A DNA stretch of 64,000 nucleotides from Microbacterium natoriense (GCF_030816295.1 NZ_JAUSXV010000001.1:3100001-3164000), one strand, 5' to 3'; counted from the stretch's first letter, positions 46,312 to 59,499 are shown. Program-made: numbers and translations. The notes: a model not told the origin generated them from the sequence alone.

Positions 46312-47214
46312 TTACTCCTCTCCTTCCGTGGAGTCGGTCTTCTCGGTCGTGCCCGGGTAGTTCGACAGACGGTCGTATGCGTCCGTGATGTCGCCGGTGT
46401 TGCCCTTCTCCTCGAGCGACTGGAGGTAGGCGTCGTACTCGGCCTGCGAGACGACCTTGACGTTGAACAGCATCATCGAGTGGTATTCGCCGCAGAGCTC
46501 GGCGCACTTGCCCTTGTACTCGCCCTCGCGGGTCGGGATGAACGACCAGGAGTTGTCCTTCCCGATGTACATGTCCTTCTTGTAGAGGAAGTCGATGATC
46601 CAGAAGGAGTGGATGACGTCACGCGACTGCAGGTTGATCGTGACCTTCTTGTCGACCGGCAGCACCAGAGTGGGCAGCTGCGACTGGTCGATGTCGCCGT
46701 TCGCGTTCGGCTGGGCCTGGATGCCCATGGTCCACACGGCGTCGGAGTTGTCCTCTTTCTCGCCGTCGTACTGGAAGTCCCACGCCCACTGCTTGGCGAT
46801 CGCCGTGATCTCGACGTCGGGGTTGTCCCACTTGGCCTCGATCTCGGCCTGGTCACGCGCCGTGAAGAAGAACATTCCGACGACGAGGATGAGCGGCACG
46901 ATCGTGTAGAAGATCTCGATCGGCATGTTGTACCGCATCTGCACCGGGAGACCGGTCTGGCCCTTGCGACGGCGGTAGGCGATCGCGGCCCAGCCCATCA
47001 GGCCCCAGGTGATCACACCGACGGCGAGGAGGACGATCCAGGAGTTCACCCAGAGCGACGACACGCGTTCGGTCTGGTTGGTGGCTGCAGGTCCACCCTC
47101 CACGAAGCCCGGGAGATAGCCGTGCTGCTCGGCGGTTGTACAACCGGCCAGAGCCACAGCTGCCACGACTCCCAGAGGGAGTGCGGCCCAACGAAGGCGG
47201 CGTTTCGAGGGCAC
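46312..47214 (-). CDS. ctaC: Cytochrome c oxidase subunit II (lipoprotein)
   Basis: Carries the CuA centre. The 300-residue protein starts with a lipoprotein signal ending in LAGC (Cys25). Two membrane segments follow, and the outer domain holds the CuA motif CAELCGEYHSMM with AKQWAWDFQY upstream. The GTG at 47214 is chosen because AAAGGTG precedes it and the signal peptide then begins properly (VPSKRRLRWAAL). It is the first gene of ctaC-ctaD-ctaF. Confidence 0.96.
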   Translation of the reverse strand: MPSKRRLRWAALPLGVVAAVALAGCTTAEQHGYLPGFVEGGPAATNQTERVSSLWVNSWIVLLAVGVITWGLMGWAAIAYRRRKGQTGLPVQMRYNMPIEIFYTIVPLILVVGMFFFTARDQAEIEAKWDNPDVEITAIAKQWAWDFQYDGEKEDNSDAVWTMGIQAQPNANGDIDQSQLPTLVLPVDKKVTINLQSRDVIHSFWIIDFLYKKDMYIGKDNSWSFIPTREGEYKGKCAELCGEYHSMMLFNVKVVSQAEYDAYLQSLEEKGNTGDITDAYDRLSNYPGTTEKTDSTEGEE

Positions 47215-47311
47215 GATGCACCTTTCAGATTGCGGACAGGGCACACCCAAGTCTAGGGCAACCTCACACCTGATTCATGCCAACCACGCAGGTTGACCGA
47301 GGGTGATCCGC

Positions 47312-47677
47312 TCAGTGGAAGCTGTCGCCGCAGGCGCAGGAACCGGCCGCGTTCGGGTTGTCGATCGTGAAGCCCTGCTCCGAGATCGTGTCCTTGAAAT
47401 CGATGGATGCACCGTCGAGATACGGGACGCTCATGTTGTCCACGATGACCTCGACACCGTCGAAATCGACGGTCTCGTCACCCTCGAGGAAGCGCTCGTC
47501 GAAGTACAGCTGGTAGATCAGGCCGGAGCATCCGCCGGGCTGCACGGCCACGCGAAGACGGAGGTCGTCGCGACCCTCCTGCTCGAGGAGGTTCTTCACC
47601 TTGGTCGCCGCGGCGTCGGTGAGGCTCACGCCGTGTGCGCTGGTGGTTTCTGCTGCGGTCAGGGTGGTGTCGCTCAT
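47312..47677 (-). CDS. erpA: A-type iron-sulfur cluster carrier (ErpA/HesB family)
   Basis: A 121-residue A-type carrier that passes Fe-S clusters to target proteins. The three conserved cysteines are Cys50 (GGCSG), Cys114 and Cys116 (SCACGDSF). The ATG follows AGAAGGAG. Next to the respiratory genes it may help load the Rieske protein, which is only inference. Confidence 0.94.
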   Translation of the reverse strand: MSDTTLTAAETTSAHGVSLTDAAATKVKNLLEQEGRDDLRLRVAVQPGGCSGLIYQLYFDERFLEGDETVDFDGVEVIVDNMSVPYLDGASIDFKDTISEQGFTIDNPNAAGSCACGDSFH

Positions 47678-47750
47678 GTTGCTCCTTCTGCCGGGCCGCG
47701 CTCGCGCACGGCTGTTGTTCAGATTTTACCCGCAGGTGCGCCCTGCAGGG

Positions 47751-49154
47751 TCAGCGTGCGATCTCGTTCATCCGAGACAGCATCAGCGCCTCGGTCGCGA
47801 CCGCGTTGCGGAACGTCTCGAGGTGCAGCGACTCGTTCGGGCTGTGCGCCCGGGAGTACGGGTCCTCGACACCGGTGACGAGGATCTGCGCCTCGGGGAA
47901 CTCCCGGACGAGATCGGCGATGAACGGGATCGACCCCCCGACGCCGAGATCGACCGGCGCCGCGCCATACGCGTCGCGCATGGCGTCCCGGGTCAGTGAC
48001 ACGGCCCAGCCACTGGTGTCGACCAGGAATCCGTCGCCGAGATCCAGATCGGAGAACGTGAGCTCCGCGCCGTAGGGGGCATGCCGGCGCAGGTGCGCCT
48101 CCAGGGCGCGATACGCGTCTTCACCGGTCTGTCCGGGCGCGACGCGGGAGCTGATCACCACCGTGACCTCGGGGAGGAGGGTGTTGGATGCCTGGGCCAC
48201 GCTGGTGGCGTCGATCCCGATGACGGTCACGGCAGGCTTGTTCCAGATCCGGCTGAGGATCGTGCCGTCGCCGATCGGCGCGGTTCCCGGCAGGAAGCCC
48301 GCCTCGTCTCGCAGGGTCTCCTCGCTGTACTCAGGCGTATCGGCGTCTCGCACCGTCATGCCCTCGACCGCGACAGAGCCGTCGTCGTTCCACAGCGTCG
48401 ACAGCAGCTTGATCGTCGCCATCATCGCGTCGGGCGCCGCTCCCCCGTACATGCCGGAGTGCGAGGCGTGGTCGAGGGTGCGCACGCGCAGTGTGAACCG
48501 CGCGTTGCCCCGGAGCGAGACGGTCAGCCCGGGGGTCGAGGAGTCCCAGTTCCCGGAGTCGGCCACGACGATCGCGTCGGCGCGGAGCGCCTCCTTGTTG
48601 TCGGAGAGGAACTGCGCGAACGAGCGGGAGCCGTATTCCTCCTCCCCCTCGATGAACATCGCGATGCCGAGCTCGAGATCATCGCCGAGCGTCTCCGCGA
48701 CGGCGCGGATCGCGGCGATGTGGGCCATGATTCCCGCTTTGTCATCCGCGGCGCCGCGCCCGTACAGCCGCCCGTCCCGCACCGTCGGCTCGAACGGCGG
48801 AGTCTCCCAGAGCTCATCCGCTCCGGGCGGCTGCACGTCGTGGTGCGCGTACAGGAGGATGGTGGGCTTGCCGCCTCGCGCTGCCCGTCGAGCCAGAACA
48901 GCCGGCTGACCGTGCTCATCGGTGCCGGGGATCGCCGCGCGCAGCACGCGCACCTCGTCGAACACGCCGGTGCCCTCCGCCAGTGCGGCCACGGCATCCG
49001 CACTGCGCTGCAGCTGCGTCTGGTCGAAGGCGGGCCATGCCATGCCGGGAATGCGGACGAGGTCGCCGAGATCGCTGAGAGCGGCCGGGATGCCGGTCGC
49101 CACCGCTTCCCGGATCGCCTGGTCGTTGTCGCTGGGGAGAGCAGGAGAGGTCAT
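47751..49154 (-). CDS. M20-family dipeptidase
   Basis: A 467-residue zinc peptidase of the M20 family. Metal and catalytic motifs seen are LLYAHHDVQPPG, GRGAADDKAGIM (bridging Asp), FIEGEEEYGS (catalytic Glu pair), ADSGNW, and SPNESLHL near the C terminus. It most resembles the dipeptidase/carnosinase-like branch. The ATG at 49154 (MTSPALPSDND) is preferred; the open frame upstream crosses the divergent gene. Confidence 0.94.
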   Translation of the reverse strand: MTSPALPSDNDQAIREAVATGIPAALSDLGDLVRIPGMAWPAFDQTQLQRSADAVAALAEGTGVFDEVRVLRAAIPGTDEHGQPAVLARRAARGGKPTILLYAHHDVQPPGADELWETPPFEPTVRDGRLYGRGAADDKAGIMAHIAAIRAVAETLGDDLELGIAMFIEGEEEYGSRSFAQFLSDNKEALRADAIVVADSGNWDSSTPGLTVSLRGNARFTLRVRTLDHASHSGMYGGAAPDAMMATIKLLSTLWNDDGSVAVEGMTVRDADTPEYSEETLRDEAGFLPGTAPIGDGTILSRIWNKPAVTVIGIDATSVAQASNTLLPEVTVVISSRVAPGQTGEDAYRALEAHLRRHAPYGAELTFSDLDLGDGFLVDTSGWAVSLTRDAMRDAYGAAPVDLGVGGSIPFIADLVREFPEAQILVTGVEDPYSRAHSPNESLHLETFRNAVATEALMLSRMNEIAR

Positions 49155-49200
49155 GCGAGTAATCTTAAGGTGATCCACCGCAATCGAACCGAGGAACCTC

Positions 49201-49785
49201 GTGCCCACTACCCCTGCTTCCCCTCCATCGAACGACGACGCCCCTGAGACGACCGTCGGCAAGGGACGCGCGACGCCGACCCGCGCGGAGCAGGAGGCGG
49301 CACGCCGCCGACCGCTCGTCGCGAACACCAAAGAGGCTCGCGCTGCGGCCAAGGCAGAGATGAACGAGCGCCGCAACCGCGCCCAGGCCGGCCTCGCCGC
49401 CGGCGAGGAGAAGTACCTTCCCGCTCGGGACAAGGGTCCGCAGCGCCGTTGGGTGCGCGACTACGTGGATTCCGGCTGGCACCCCGCCGAGTTCGTGATG
49501 GGCATCATGGTGCTCGTCATCCTCGTGTCGCTGCTGCCCCCCGCCTGGGCGATCGGCGGCGTCTCCGTCGGGGCGTGGGCCTACCTCGTGATGATGGGCT
49601 ATCTGGTTCTGGCGATCGGCGGGATGATCCTGCTCGGATGGCGCGTGAAGACCAAGGCCGCGGCGAAGTTCGGCAAGGAGCGCCTGGAGCGCGGCCTGGG
49701 TTGGTACGCCGCCATGCGCTCTCTGCAGATGCGATTCATGCGCCTGCCGAAGCCCCAGGTCAAGCGCGGCGAACGCCCCGCCTGA
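49201..49785 (+). CDS. DUF3043 family membrane protein
   Basis: A 194-residue protein of an actinobacterial family of unknown function. The N-terminal 85 residues are basic and hydrophilic (RPLVANTKEARAAAKAEMNE, GPQRRWVRDYVDSGWHPAEF). Two membrane segments follow (about 98-118 and 124-148), then a basic tail. The GTG start is close behind the divergent dipeptidase start. Confidence 0.88.
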   Translation: MPTTPASPPSNDDAPETTVGKGRATPTRAEQEAARRRPLVANTKEARAAAKAEMNERRNRAQAGLAAGEEKYLPARDKGPQRRWVRDYVDSGWHPAEFVMGIMVLVILVSLLPPAWAIGGVSVGAWAYLVMMGYLVLAIGGMILLGWRVKTKAAAKFGKERLERGLGWYAAMRSLQMRFMRLPKPQVKRGERPA

Positions 49786-49806
49786 CCTCCGACCTTCAGG
49801 CAGATG

Positions 49807-49838
49807 GATGCCCCGTGCTCGCTCGAGCACGGGGCATC
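49807..49838. terminator. Bidirectional terminator between the DUF3043 gene and pyrD
   Basis: GATGCCCCGTGCTC (49807-49820) pairs perfectly with GAGCACGGGGCATC (49825-49838) over a GCTC loop. It serves two convergent genes. Confidence 0.85.
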
Positions 49839-49858
49839 GTCGTCTCGGCGACCAGGGC

Positions 49859-50881
49859 TCAGCGCCGGCGGAGTCCTCTGTTGATCTCGCGTCCCCAGAA
49901 CGGCCCGCGGTAGAGGAAGGCCGTATATCCCTGCACGAGGGTGGCGCCCGCGTCGAGTCGTTCCTGCACATCGGCCGGAGACTCGACACCGCCGACCGCG
50001 ATCACGCAGAACTCGGCAGGCACGACCGAGCGCACGAGCCGCAGCACCTCGAGCGAACGCGCCTTGAGCGGAGCCCCGGAGAGGCCGCCCGCACCAGCCG
50101 CCTCGACGGTCGCGGCATCGGTGCGCAGCCCGTCGCGGGAGATCGTGGTGTTGTGGGTGATGATGCCGGCGAGTCCCTCCGCGACGGCCATCTCGGCGAT
50201 CGCGGTGATCTCCTCGTCTGCGAGGTCGGGAGCGATCTTCACCAGGAGCGGCGTGCTCCCTGATGCGTTCTTGACCGCCCGCAGCAGCGGCGCGAGGGTC
50301 TCGACCGCCTGGAGCCCGCGGAGCCCTGGCGTGTTCGGGGATGACACGTTCACCGCCAGGTAGTCGGCAAGCGGAGCGAGTCTGGTCGCTGACGCGACGT
50401 AGTCGGCCGTCGCGTTCTCGACCTCGACGACGCGGCTCTTTCCGATGTTCACCCCGATGACGGTGTTCGGAGCACCGCGTCGCAGCTTCGCGAGGCGGCG
50501 CGCGGCGGCATCCGCTCCATCGTTGTTGAAGCCCATGCGGTTGATCACCGCGCGGTCCTCGATCAGGCGGAACAGGCGCGGCTTGGGGTTGCCCTCCTGC
50601 GGGATAGCCGTGACGGTGCCGATCTCGACGTGGCCGAAGCCGAGCGCCGCGAGTCCGCGCACGCCGACGGCGTTCTTGTCGAAGCCTGCGGCGATTCCGA
50701 ACGGCGAGGGGAACGTGTGCCCCAGCGCATCGACGGAAAGCGAGGGGTCGGGCTTGGTCAGTGCGCTCGTCACCCAGGAGAACGGCGGCACGCCGAGGAT
50801 GCGGATCACCGCCATGCCGGCGTGGTGGGCGAACTCGGGGTCGAAGCGCGAGAGGACAGCGCGGAAGAGCAGCGGATACAT
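49859..50881 (-). CDS. pyrD: Quinone-dependent dihydroorotate dehydrogenase (class 2)
   Basis: Oxidises dihydroorotate to orotate in pyrimidine synthesis and passes electrons to quinone at the membrane. The 340-residue protein has the class 2 N-terminal membrane-contact helices (YPLLFRAVLSRFDPEFAHH) and FGIAAGFDKNAVGVRGLAAL. It also has RLFRLIEDRAVINRMGFNN, NVSSPNTPGLR with the catalytic Ser, and the FMN-binding GGVESPADVQERLDAGATLV. A GTG directly before the ATG is an alternative start. Confidence 0.97.
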   Translation of the reverse strand: MYPLLFRAVLSRFDPEFAHHAGMAVIRILGVPPFSWVTSALTKPDPSLSVDALGHTFPSPFGIAAGFDKNAVGVRGLAALGFGHVEIGTVTAIPQEGNPKPRLFRLIEDRAVINRMGFNNDGADAAARRLAKLRRGAPNTVIGVNIGKSRVVEVENATADYVASATRLAPLADYLAVNVSSPNTPGLRGLQAVETLAPLLRAVKNASGSTPLLVKIAPDLADEEITAIAEMAVAEGLAGIITHNTTISRDGLRTDAATVEAAGAGGLSGAPLKARSLEVLRLVRSVVPAEFCVIAVGGVESPADVQERLDAGATLVQGYTAFLYRGPFWGREINRGLRRR

Positions 50882-50910
50882 CACTGCCAGATTACCGGTC
50901 GCCGGTGGGT

Positions 50911-51378
50911 CTATTCGGCTCGAGGAGCCTTCAGATGATCGGCGCGCAGGTCGGAGATCGCGCTCTCGAAATCCTCGAGCGAGTCGAACGCCTGATAGAC
51001 GCTCGCGAACCGCAGGTATGCGACCTCGTCGAGGTCTCTCAGCGGACCGAGGATCGCCAGTCCGATCTCGTTCGCGTCGAGCTGCGAGACACCGGTCTGT
51101 CGCACCGCCTCCTCGACCTTCTGCGCGAGCACCGCGAGGTCGCCCTCCGTGACCGGACGGCCCTGGCAGGCCTTGCGCACGCCCGAGATCACCTTGTCAC
51201 GGCTGAACGGCTCCATGACGCCGCTTCGCTTGATGACGTTGAGGCTCGCCGTCTCGGTGGTCGTGAAGCGGCCGCCGCATTCGGGGCACTGTCGGCGACG
51301 ACGGATCGAGAGTCCGTCATCGCTGGTGCGCGAATCGATGACTCGCGAATCGGAGTGGCGGCAGAAGGGGCAGTGCAT
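50911..51378 (-). CDS. nrdR: Transcriptional repressor NrdR
   Basis: Represses ribonucleotide reductase genes by sensing ATP/dATP. The 155-residue protein has the N-terminal zinc ribbon (Cys3, Cys6, Cys31, Cys34) and an ATP-cone domain ([20 protein letters not shown]). No nrd gene or NrdR-box pair is in this window. It lies 19 bases downstream of hisD. Confidence 0.97.
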   Translation of the reverse strand: MHCPFCRHSDSRVIDSRTSDDGLSIRRRRQCPECGGRFTTTETASLNVIKRSGVMEPFSRDKVISGVRKACQGRPVTEGDLAVLAQKVEEAVRQTGVSQLDANEIGLAILGPLRDLDEVAYLRFASVYQAFDSLEDFESAISDLRADHLKAPRAE

Positions 51379-51397
51379 GGTGTCTCAGCGTACCCGC

Positions 51398-52714
51398 TCA
51401 GTCGGACGACGGATCCGTGAAGCGCGCTTCGACGGCCTCACCGTGCGCAGGGAGGACCTCGGCCGCGGCGAGGGAGACCACCCCCGACCGCACCTGCGCG
51501 AGCGCGGCGTGGTCGTATCGGATGACCTGCTGCGGACGAAGGAACGTGTAGGCGCCGAGTCCCGGAGCGTACCGCGCCTGTCCCCCCGTCGGGAGGACGT
51601 GGTTGCTGCCCGCCATGTAGTCGCCCAGGCTCACCGGGGTCTGGTCGCCGACGAAGACCGCACCGGCGCTGGTGAACGCGGATGCCACCTCCTCCGCGCC
51701 CTCGATGTGCAGCTCGAGGTGCTCGGGCGCATAGGCGTTGCTGAAGGCGGTGGCCATGGCGCGGTCGTCGACGAGCACGATCGCCGACTGCTCGCCGGCC
51801 AGAGAGACGGCGACGCGCTCCGCGTGCCGAGTCCTCGCCGCGCGCTCCGAGATCTCCGTTGCGACACGCTCCGCGAGTTCCGGCGAGTCGGTGACGAGAA
51901 CCGCGGAGGCCTGCTCGTCGTGCTCGGCCTGGCTGATGAGGTCGGCGGCGATGAGACGGGGATCAGCCGAGGCGTCCGCGACGATGAGGATCTCAGTGGC
52001 TCCGGCTTCGGAGTCCGTGCCGACCACGCCGGCGACGGCACGCTTCGCTGAGGCGACGTAGTTGTTGCCGGGGCCCGAGACCACATCGACCGGGTCGAGA
52101 CCGAGTTCTTCGACGCCGTAGGCGAGCGCGCCGATTGCCCCCGCTCCCCCGATCGCGTAGACCTCGTCGATGCCGAGCAATCCCGCGGCGGCGAGGATCG
52201 TCGGGTGCACGCGTCCGCCGAACGCCGCCTGAGGCGGAGAGGCCAGCGCCACCACGGTCACACCCGCGACCTGTGCCGGCACCACGTTCATCACGACGCT
52301 GGACGACAGCGGCGCTTTGCCCCCGGGGATGTAGACCCCCGCGCGAGCGACTGGCTGCCAGCGCTGCGTGATGACGGCACCGGGCCCGATCTCGGTGGTG
52401 CGGGGTTCGGGCACCTGGGCGGCCGAGGCGAGGCGCACGCGGCGGATGGCTTCTTCGAGCGCCGCGCGGACCCCGGAATCCACCGTAGCCAGCGCCTCGG
52501 CGATGTGCTCTTTCGGGACCCGGATCTCGTGCCCCGACACGCGGTCGAAGCGATCGGCCTGCTCGCGCAGTGCCTGCTCACCCCTGTTGCGGACGTCCTC
52601 GACGATGCGAGCGGCGGTGTCGAGCGCTTCCGCGCGCGCCTGAGCGGCGCGGGGAACGGCCGCGAGCATGTCGGAGGGCGAGAGCTCTCGCCCTCGCAGA
52701 TCGATGGTGCGCAA
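51398..52714 (-). CDS. hisD: Histidinol dehydrogenase
   Basis: Zinc enzyme for the last two oxidations of histidine synthesis. The 438-residue protein shows RAGVYIPGGKAPLSSSVVMN, AIGGAGAIGALAYG, DVVSGPGNNYVASAKR, the catalytic QAEHDEQASAVLVT and EHLELHIEGA. The start is a TTG at 52714, 5 bases past the upstream gene's stop; the normal beginning MRTIDLRGRELS supports it. The other his genes are not in the window. Confidence 0.96.
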   Translation of the reverse strand: MRTIDLRGRELSPSDMLAAVPRAAQARAEALDTAARIVEDVRNRGEQALREQADRFDRVSGHEIRVPKEHIAEALATVDSGVRAALEEAIRRVRLASAAQVPEPRTTEIGPGAVITQRWQPVARAGVYIPGGKAPLSSSVVMNVVPAQVAGVTVVALASPPQAAFGGRVHPTILAAAGLLGIDEVYAIGGAGAIGALAYGVEELGLDPVDVVSGPGNNYVASAKRAVAGVVGTDSEAGATEILIVADASADPRLIAADLISQAEHDEQASAVLVTDSPELAERVATEISERAARTRHAERVAVSLAGEQSAIVLVDDRAMATAFSNAYAPEHLELHIEGAEEVASAFTSAGAVFVGDQTPVSLGDYMAGSNHVLPTGGQARYAPGLGAYTFLRPQQVIRYDHAALAQVRSGVVSLAAAEVLPAHGEAVEARFTDPSSD

Positions 52715-52719
52715 ACGCG

Positions 52720-53964
52720 TCAGCCCTTCGTGATGTCGGAGATGTCGTGCAGGTAGCCGATGCGCCCGTCGTCATGACGCACGACGTAGGCACCGCCGCG
52801 GTCTTCGATCACGAGAGCCCACGCCGTCGGTCCGATCTGGAAGATGGCCTCGCCGCGCTCGTCGTGCACGTCTCGCTCGGTGGGCGCGAGGATCCAGAAG
52901 GGCTGCTGTTCAGCGGCGGCGTATCGCGGGTTGGTGGCCTCGACGTCGATCTCTTCGACGGCCGGTTCGGCGGCCGCGGGCTCGGTTGCGGGCTCGACGA
53001 CTGCGGTCTCAGCGGCCGCAGCCTGGACTGTCCAGGTCTCAGCGGTCGGTTCCGGTGCGACGGTCTGAGCGATCGGCTCGACGGCATCCGTCTCGGGGGT
53101 GACCAGCGCGACGATGCTGTCGGTGTCGTAGGCGATGTCCTCGCTCGACGATCGGCGCGAGTATGCGGGTGTGTAGTCCTCATCGGGAACGACCTGCTCG
53201 GTGCCGATCCCGCCACCGGAGGCGTGAGCGGACAGCGGGACCTGCGAGGCGATGTCGACGCGAGCGATCTCGTCCGTCGCGTTCGCACCAGAGAGCTCGA
53301 CGTCCAGGGGGGCGTTCTCCGGCGCGGCCGCCGGAGCCGCCACGGCCACAGGCTCGGGGCGGGGGCGGGCGATGACCGGGCGCACGGGGTTCGCCGCGCG
53401 GTGCGCAAGCGTGACGAGCCGTCCCTGGAAGTCCTCCTTGAGGCCGGGGATGATCGGCGCGAAGACCGTCAGCGCCACGAGCGCGAGCGAGGTCACGACG
53501 AGCGCGATACCGCTCCAGCTCAGCGCCCAGAACCCGCTGCCGATCGCTCCGGCGATCGCGAGCCACAACCGCCCGACCAGGACGATGGCCGCCACCGAGA
53601 AGGCGACGGAGGCGAACTGGTCGATCCCGAGCGAGCCGACACGACGGATGCCGTCGGGCGAGAACCGTCGCAGCACCAACAGGAAGACCGCAGCCGTGGG
53701 CACACCGACGGGCAGCACCCATTCGATGCCCGTCGACCAGAGCGAAGAGTTCACGACGATCGGGAAGAACGACAACACGAAGTGCACGATCCAGACGCCG
53801 ACGATCAGCAGTTCACGCAGCGTGAACCCGAGGATGCCGTACTCCGGCGTCACCTCGTCGTCGTACAGGACGCCGTCGTCGATGAAGGCGTCGTCGTCGG
53901 CGGGGGCGGAGACGAGGTCCTCTTCGGGGTTCTCGTCATTGCGGAGGGGGAAGTCCGTGCTCAT
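52720..53964 (-). CDS. Hypothetical membrane protein with a long acidic/Ala-Pro region
   Basis: A 414-residue protein, not recognised. An acidic N-terminal stretch (residues 8-40) precedes three or four membrane segments (about 48-70, 80-100, 108-140 and 150-172). Then comes a long Ala/Pro/Glu-rich stretch (about 200-350), and a short folded-looking end (EQQPFWILAPTERDVHDERG and GGAYVVRHDDGRIGYLHDI). The ATG at 53964 follows AAAGGACC. It is 5 bases upstream of hisD and may be co-transcribed with it. Confidence 0.8.
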   Translation of the reverse strand: MSTDFPLRNDENPEEDLVSAPADDDAFIDDGVLYDDEVTPEYGILGFTLRELLIVGVWIVHFVLSFFPIVVNSSLWSTGIEWVLPVGVPTAAVFLLVLRRFSPDGIRRVGSLGIDQFASVAFSVAAIVLVGRLWLAIAGAIGSGFWALSWSGIALVVTSLALVALTVFAPIIPGLKEDFQGRLVTLAHRAANPVRPVIARPRPEPVAVAAPAAAPENAPLDVELSGANATDEIARVDIASQVPLSAHASGGGIGTEQVVPDEDYTPAYSRRSSSEDIAYDTDSIVALVTPETDAVEPIAQTVAPEPTAETWTVQAAAAETAVVEPATEPAAAEPAVEEIDVEATNPRYAAAEQQPFWILAPTERDVHDERGEAIFQIGPTAWALVIEDRGGAYVVRHDDGRIGYLHDISDITKG

Positions 53965-54125
53965 GAGAGTGGTCCTTTCGTCCGGGCGCGGCACCTGCGA
54001 GATGGGGCGCGCCCAACGCGACCCGATACTACCGGGTGCGCCGGAGAGCATGCTCAGGAAATGGTTGTCGGTGTCGCTTCATGACCGCTCGGCCTGCGGC
54101 AGGATCGCACGCGGGTCGAGCGAGG

Positions 54126-57644
<3,519 letters not shown>

Positions 57645-57661
57645 GCTTCGAGTCTACGGCT

Positions 57662-57694
57662 GAGCCCCGACACCGGAGGTCGGTGCCGGGGCTC
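57662..57694. terminator. Terminator downstream of the ECF partner gene
   Basis: GAGCCCCGACACCG (57662-57675) pairs with CGGTGCCGGGGCTC (57681-57694) with one mismatch over a GAGGT loop, between the stop at 57789 and dnaE. Confidence 0.75.
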
Positions 57695-57788
57695 GGAGAG
57701 CGGATGCTGCGCCTATGCCACCGCCGAACGATCTCGCTTCGCTGATCACGCTTCAGATCCCCGGGGATGGAGAACGGTTCGAGTGGGC

Positions 57789-58922
57789 TCAGGGCAGTCC
57801 ATCCACGACGCTCATCGTGTATGTACTCCGCGAATCGGGCACGTCGGCAGGGATCATCCCTTCGCCCACTTCGCTCGTCGTCGAGATCTCCGTGACGAGC
57901 CCCGTCGCGATGTCGATCGTGATGGTGAAGCGCGTCAGAGAAGTCTCGGCGGAGTCCGCTCCGGCGAGGTGCGAGTCGAATGTCACGGTGCGCAGGCCGT
58001 GCTGCTCCGGCCCGACTGTTGAGCCGGGAAGGAGACTGAGAGCCTGGTACATCGAGGCGCGCAGGCCGGGGTCGCCGACGTTGTACGACAGCAGCCCGAT
58101 CAGCAGCCAGCCGACCTTGCCATCGTTCCAGCCTGCATAGTCATCGCCCTGCCGGGCCTTGATCCAGTCGATCATCGCCGAGGGATCCCTCGGCATGGTG
58201 TTGAAGTACCAGAGGATGTCCTCCGCGCCGCTTTCCGGAAGCGACGGCGCACCTCCGGCATGGAGGGGATGCCCGCCGCTGCCCTCCATCGACAGTACGG
58301 ACTCCAACTGTCTTTCGGCCTCCGGCTGGTCTCCGAAGACGGCCACGACCTCCGCCGGCCCCCACTCCCGATACCAGGAGTCGCTGAGATCGGCGGGCGA
58401 GTACTCGGCACCGCTGCTGCGGATCACCCACGCGCTGGTAGCCGTCTCTCGCGACCCTCCGTATCCGGGTTGACCCCACGTGTCGAAAGAGGAGTCGTAG
58501 ACGCCCAGGGTCTCGTGCGTCCATGATCGACGCAGATACTGTCCTGGCGCGAGCACCGACGGCTGAAACTCCGCCGCCGCGATCGCTGCTCCCTGCAGCA
58601 CCTCGGGTGCCGACGCTGCAACCGGCGACGGCACAGGTGTGGGCGTCAGCGTCGCGTCCGGCGATCTGGTCGGGACGGCCTCGACTTTCGGTTCCGGCTC
58701 CGGCGTTCTCAATGCGCCGGCGACGAGCACGACAGCCGTCACCGCCGCCGCCGTGCCGACCACCGCTCCGGCCAGCAGCCACGGCCGCCTCGCAGTGCGA
58801 GATCGCGCGGGTCTCAGTTCTGCCTGCATCTCATTCAGCAGCAGCATCCGCGCGGCGCTGAGATTCTCGTCGTCGCCCTCGATCTCAGGCCTGATCTCCT
58901 GAACCTTCTCAAACACGTCCAA
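57789..58922 (-). CDS. Membrane-anchored partner of the ECF sigma factor (CU044_5270-like)
   Basis: A 377-residue protein. The cytoplasmic N terminus (about 1-45, MDVFEKVQEIRPEIEGDDEN) is followed by one membrane segment (about 48-70). A Pro/Thr-rich linker leads to an outside domain of about 260 residues with many Trp and Gly. It overlaps the sigma factor gene by 14 bases. The N terminus has no zinc HxxxCxxC motif, so it is not a classical ZAS-type anti-sigma; it resembles CU044_5270-type partners of actinobacterial ECF sigma factors. It may sense the cell surface and hold the sigma factor. Confidence 0.78.
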   Translation of the reverse strand: MDVFEKVQEIRPEIEGDDENLSAARMLLLNEMQAELRPARSRTARRPWLLAGAVVGTAAAVTAVVLVAGALRTPEPEPKVEAVPTRSPDATLTPTPVPSPVAASAPEVLQGAAIAAAEFQPSVLAPGQYLRRSWTHETLGVYDSSFDTWGQPGYGGSRETATSAWVIRSSGAEYSPADLSDSWYREWGPAEVVAVFGDQPEAERQLESVLSMEGSGGHPLHAGGAPSLPESGAEDILWYFNTMPRDPSAMIDWIKARQGDDYAGWNDGKVGWLLIGLLSYNVGDPGLRASMYQALSLLPGSTVGPEQHGLRTVTFDSHLAGADSAETSLTRFTITIDIATGLVTEISTTSEVGEGMIPADVPDSRSTYTMSVVDGLP

Positions 58923-59499
58923 CGGTCTCTCCCTTCTGCTCCTGCTTCTCGAATGCCCGGATCCTCCGACCGGAGTCCAGCCTCTTCCGAACGCGGTTCA
59001 ACCGCGATCTCACTGTGCCGACGGGCACACCGAGCGCCTCGGAGATCTCCTCATAGCTCAGTCCGTGCCAGGCATAGAGCAGCAGCGTCTCCCGGTCCCG
59101 CGGCGCCAATGCGGCGATACGGATCTTCATCGTCGCGACCTCGCGCTCCGCATCCACGCGGCTCATGGCCTCGTCCAGCCCGCCCAGGGAGGAATGGTCC
59201 TGTTGAGTGATCGACGCGGCGAACGACTGCCAGTGCTTGGCCTCGACGGCTCGATGCCTGCGGATCAGCCGAGACGCGATGCCGAGCAGCCAGGGCAGGG
59301 CCGACTCCACGCCTGAATCGAAGTCCACCCGCCGGCGGAATGCGACCAGGAACGTCTCGCTCAGCACGTCCTCGGCAGCACTCCGGCCGACCCGATACGC
59401 GGCGAATGCGTTCACCGCGCGCGCATGCCGGTCGAAGAGCTCGGCGAACGCGGCCGGCTGGTCTAGAGATCGTCTGATGATCTCGCTGTCTGTGCTCAC
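58909..59499 (-). CDS. ECF-type RNA polymerase sigma factor
   Basis: A 196-residue extracytoplasmic-function sigma factor. Region 2 is seen in FAELFDRHARAVNAFAAYRV and AEDVLSETFLVAFRRR. Region 4 is seen in LAPRDRETLLLYAWHGLSYE and EALGVPVGTVRSRLNRVRKR. The start is a GTG (VSTDSEIIRRSL) without a clear ribosome-binding site. It is co-transcribed with the membrane partner gene. Target promoters are unknown; no matching autoregulatory -35/-10 pair was identified. Confidence 0.93.
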   Translation of the reverse strand: MSTDSEIIRRSLDQPAAFAELFDRHARAVNAFAAYRVGRSAAEDVLSETFLVAFRRRVDFDSGVESALPWLLGIASRLIRRHRAVEAKHWQSFAASITQQDHSSLGGLDEAMSRVDAEREVATMKIRIAALAPRDRETLLLYAWHGLSYEEISEALGVPVGTVRSRLNRVRKRLDSGRRIRAFEKQEQKGETVGRV

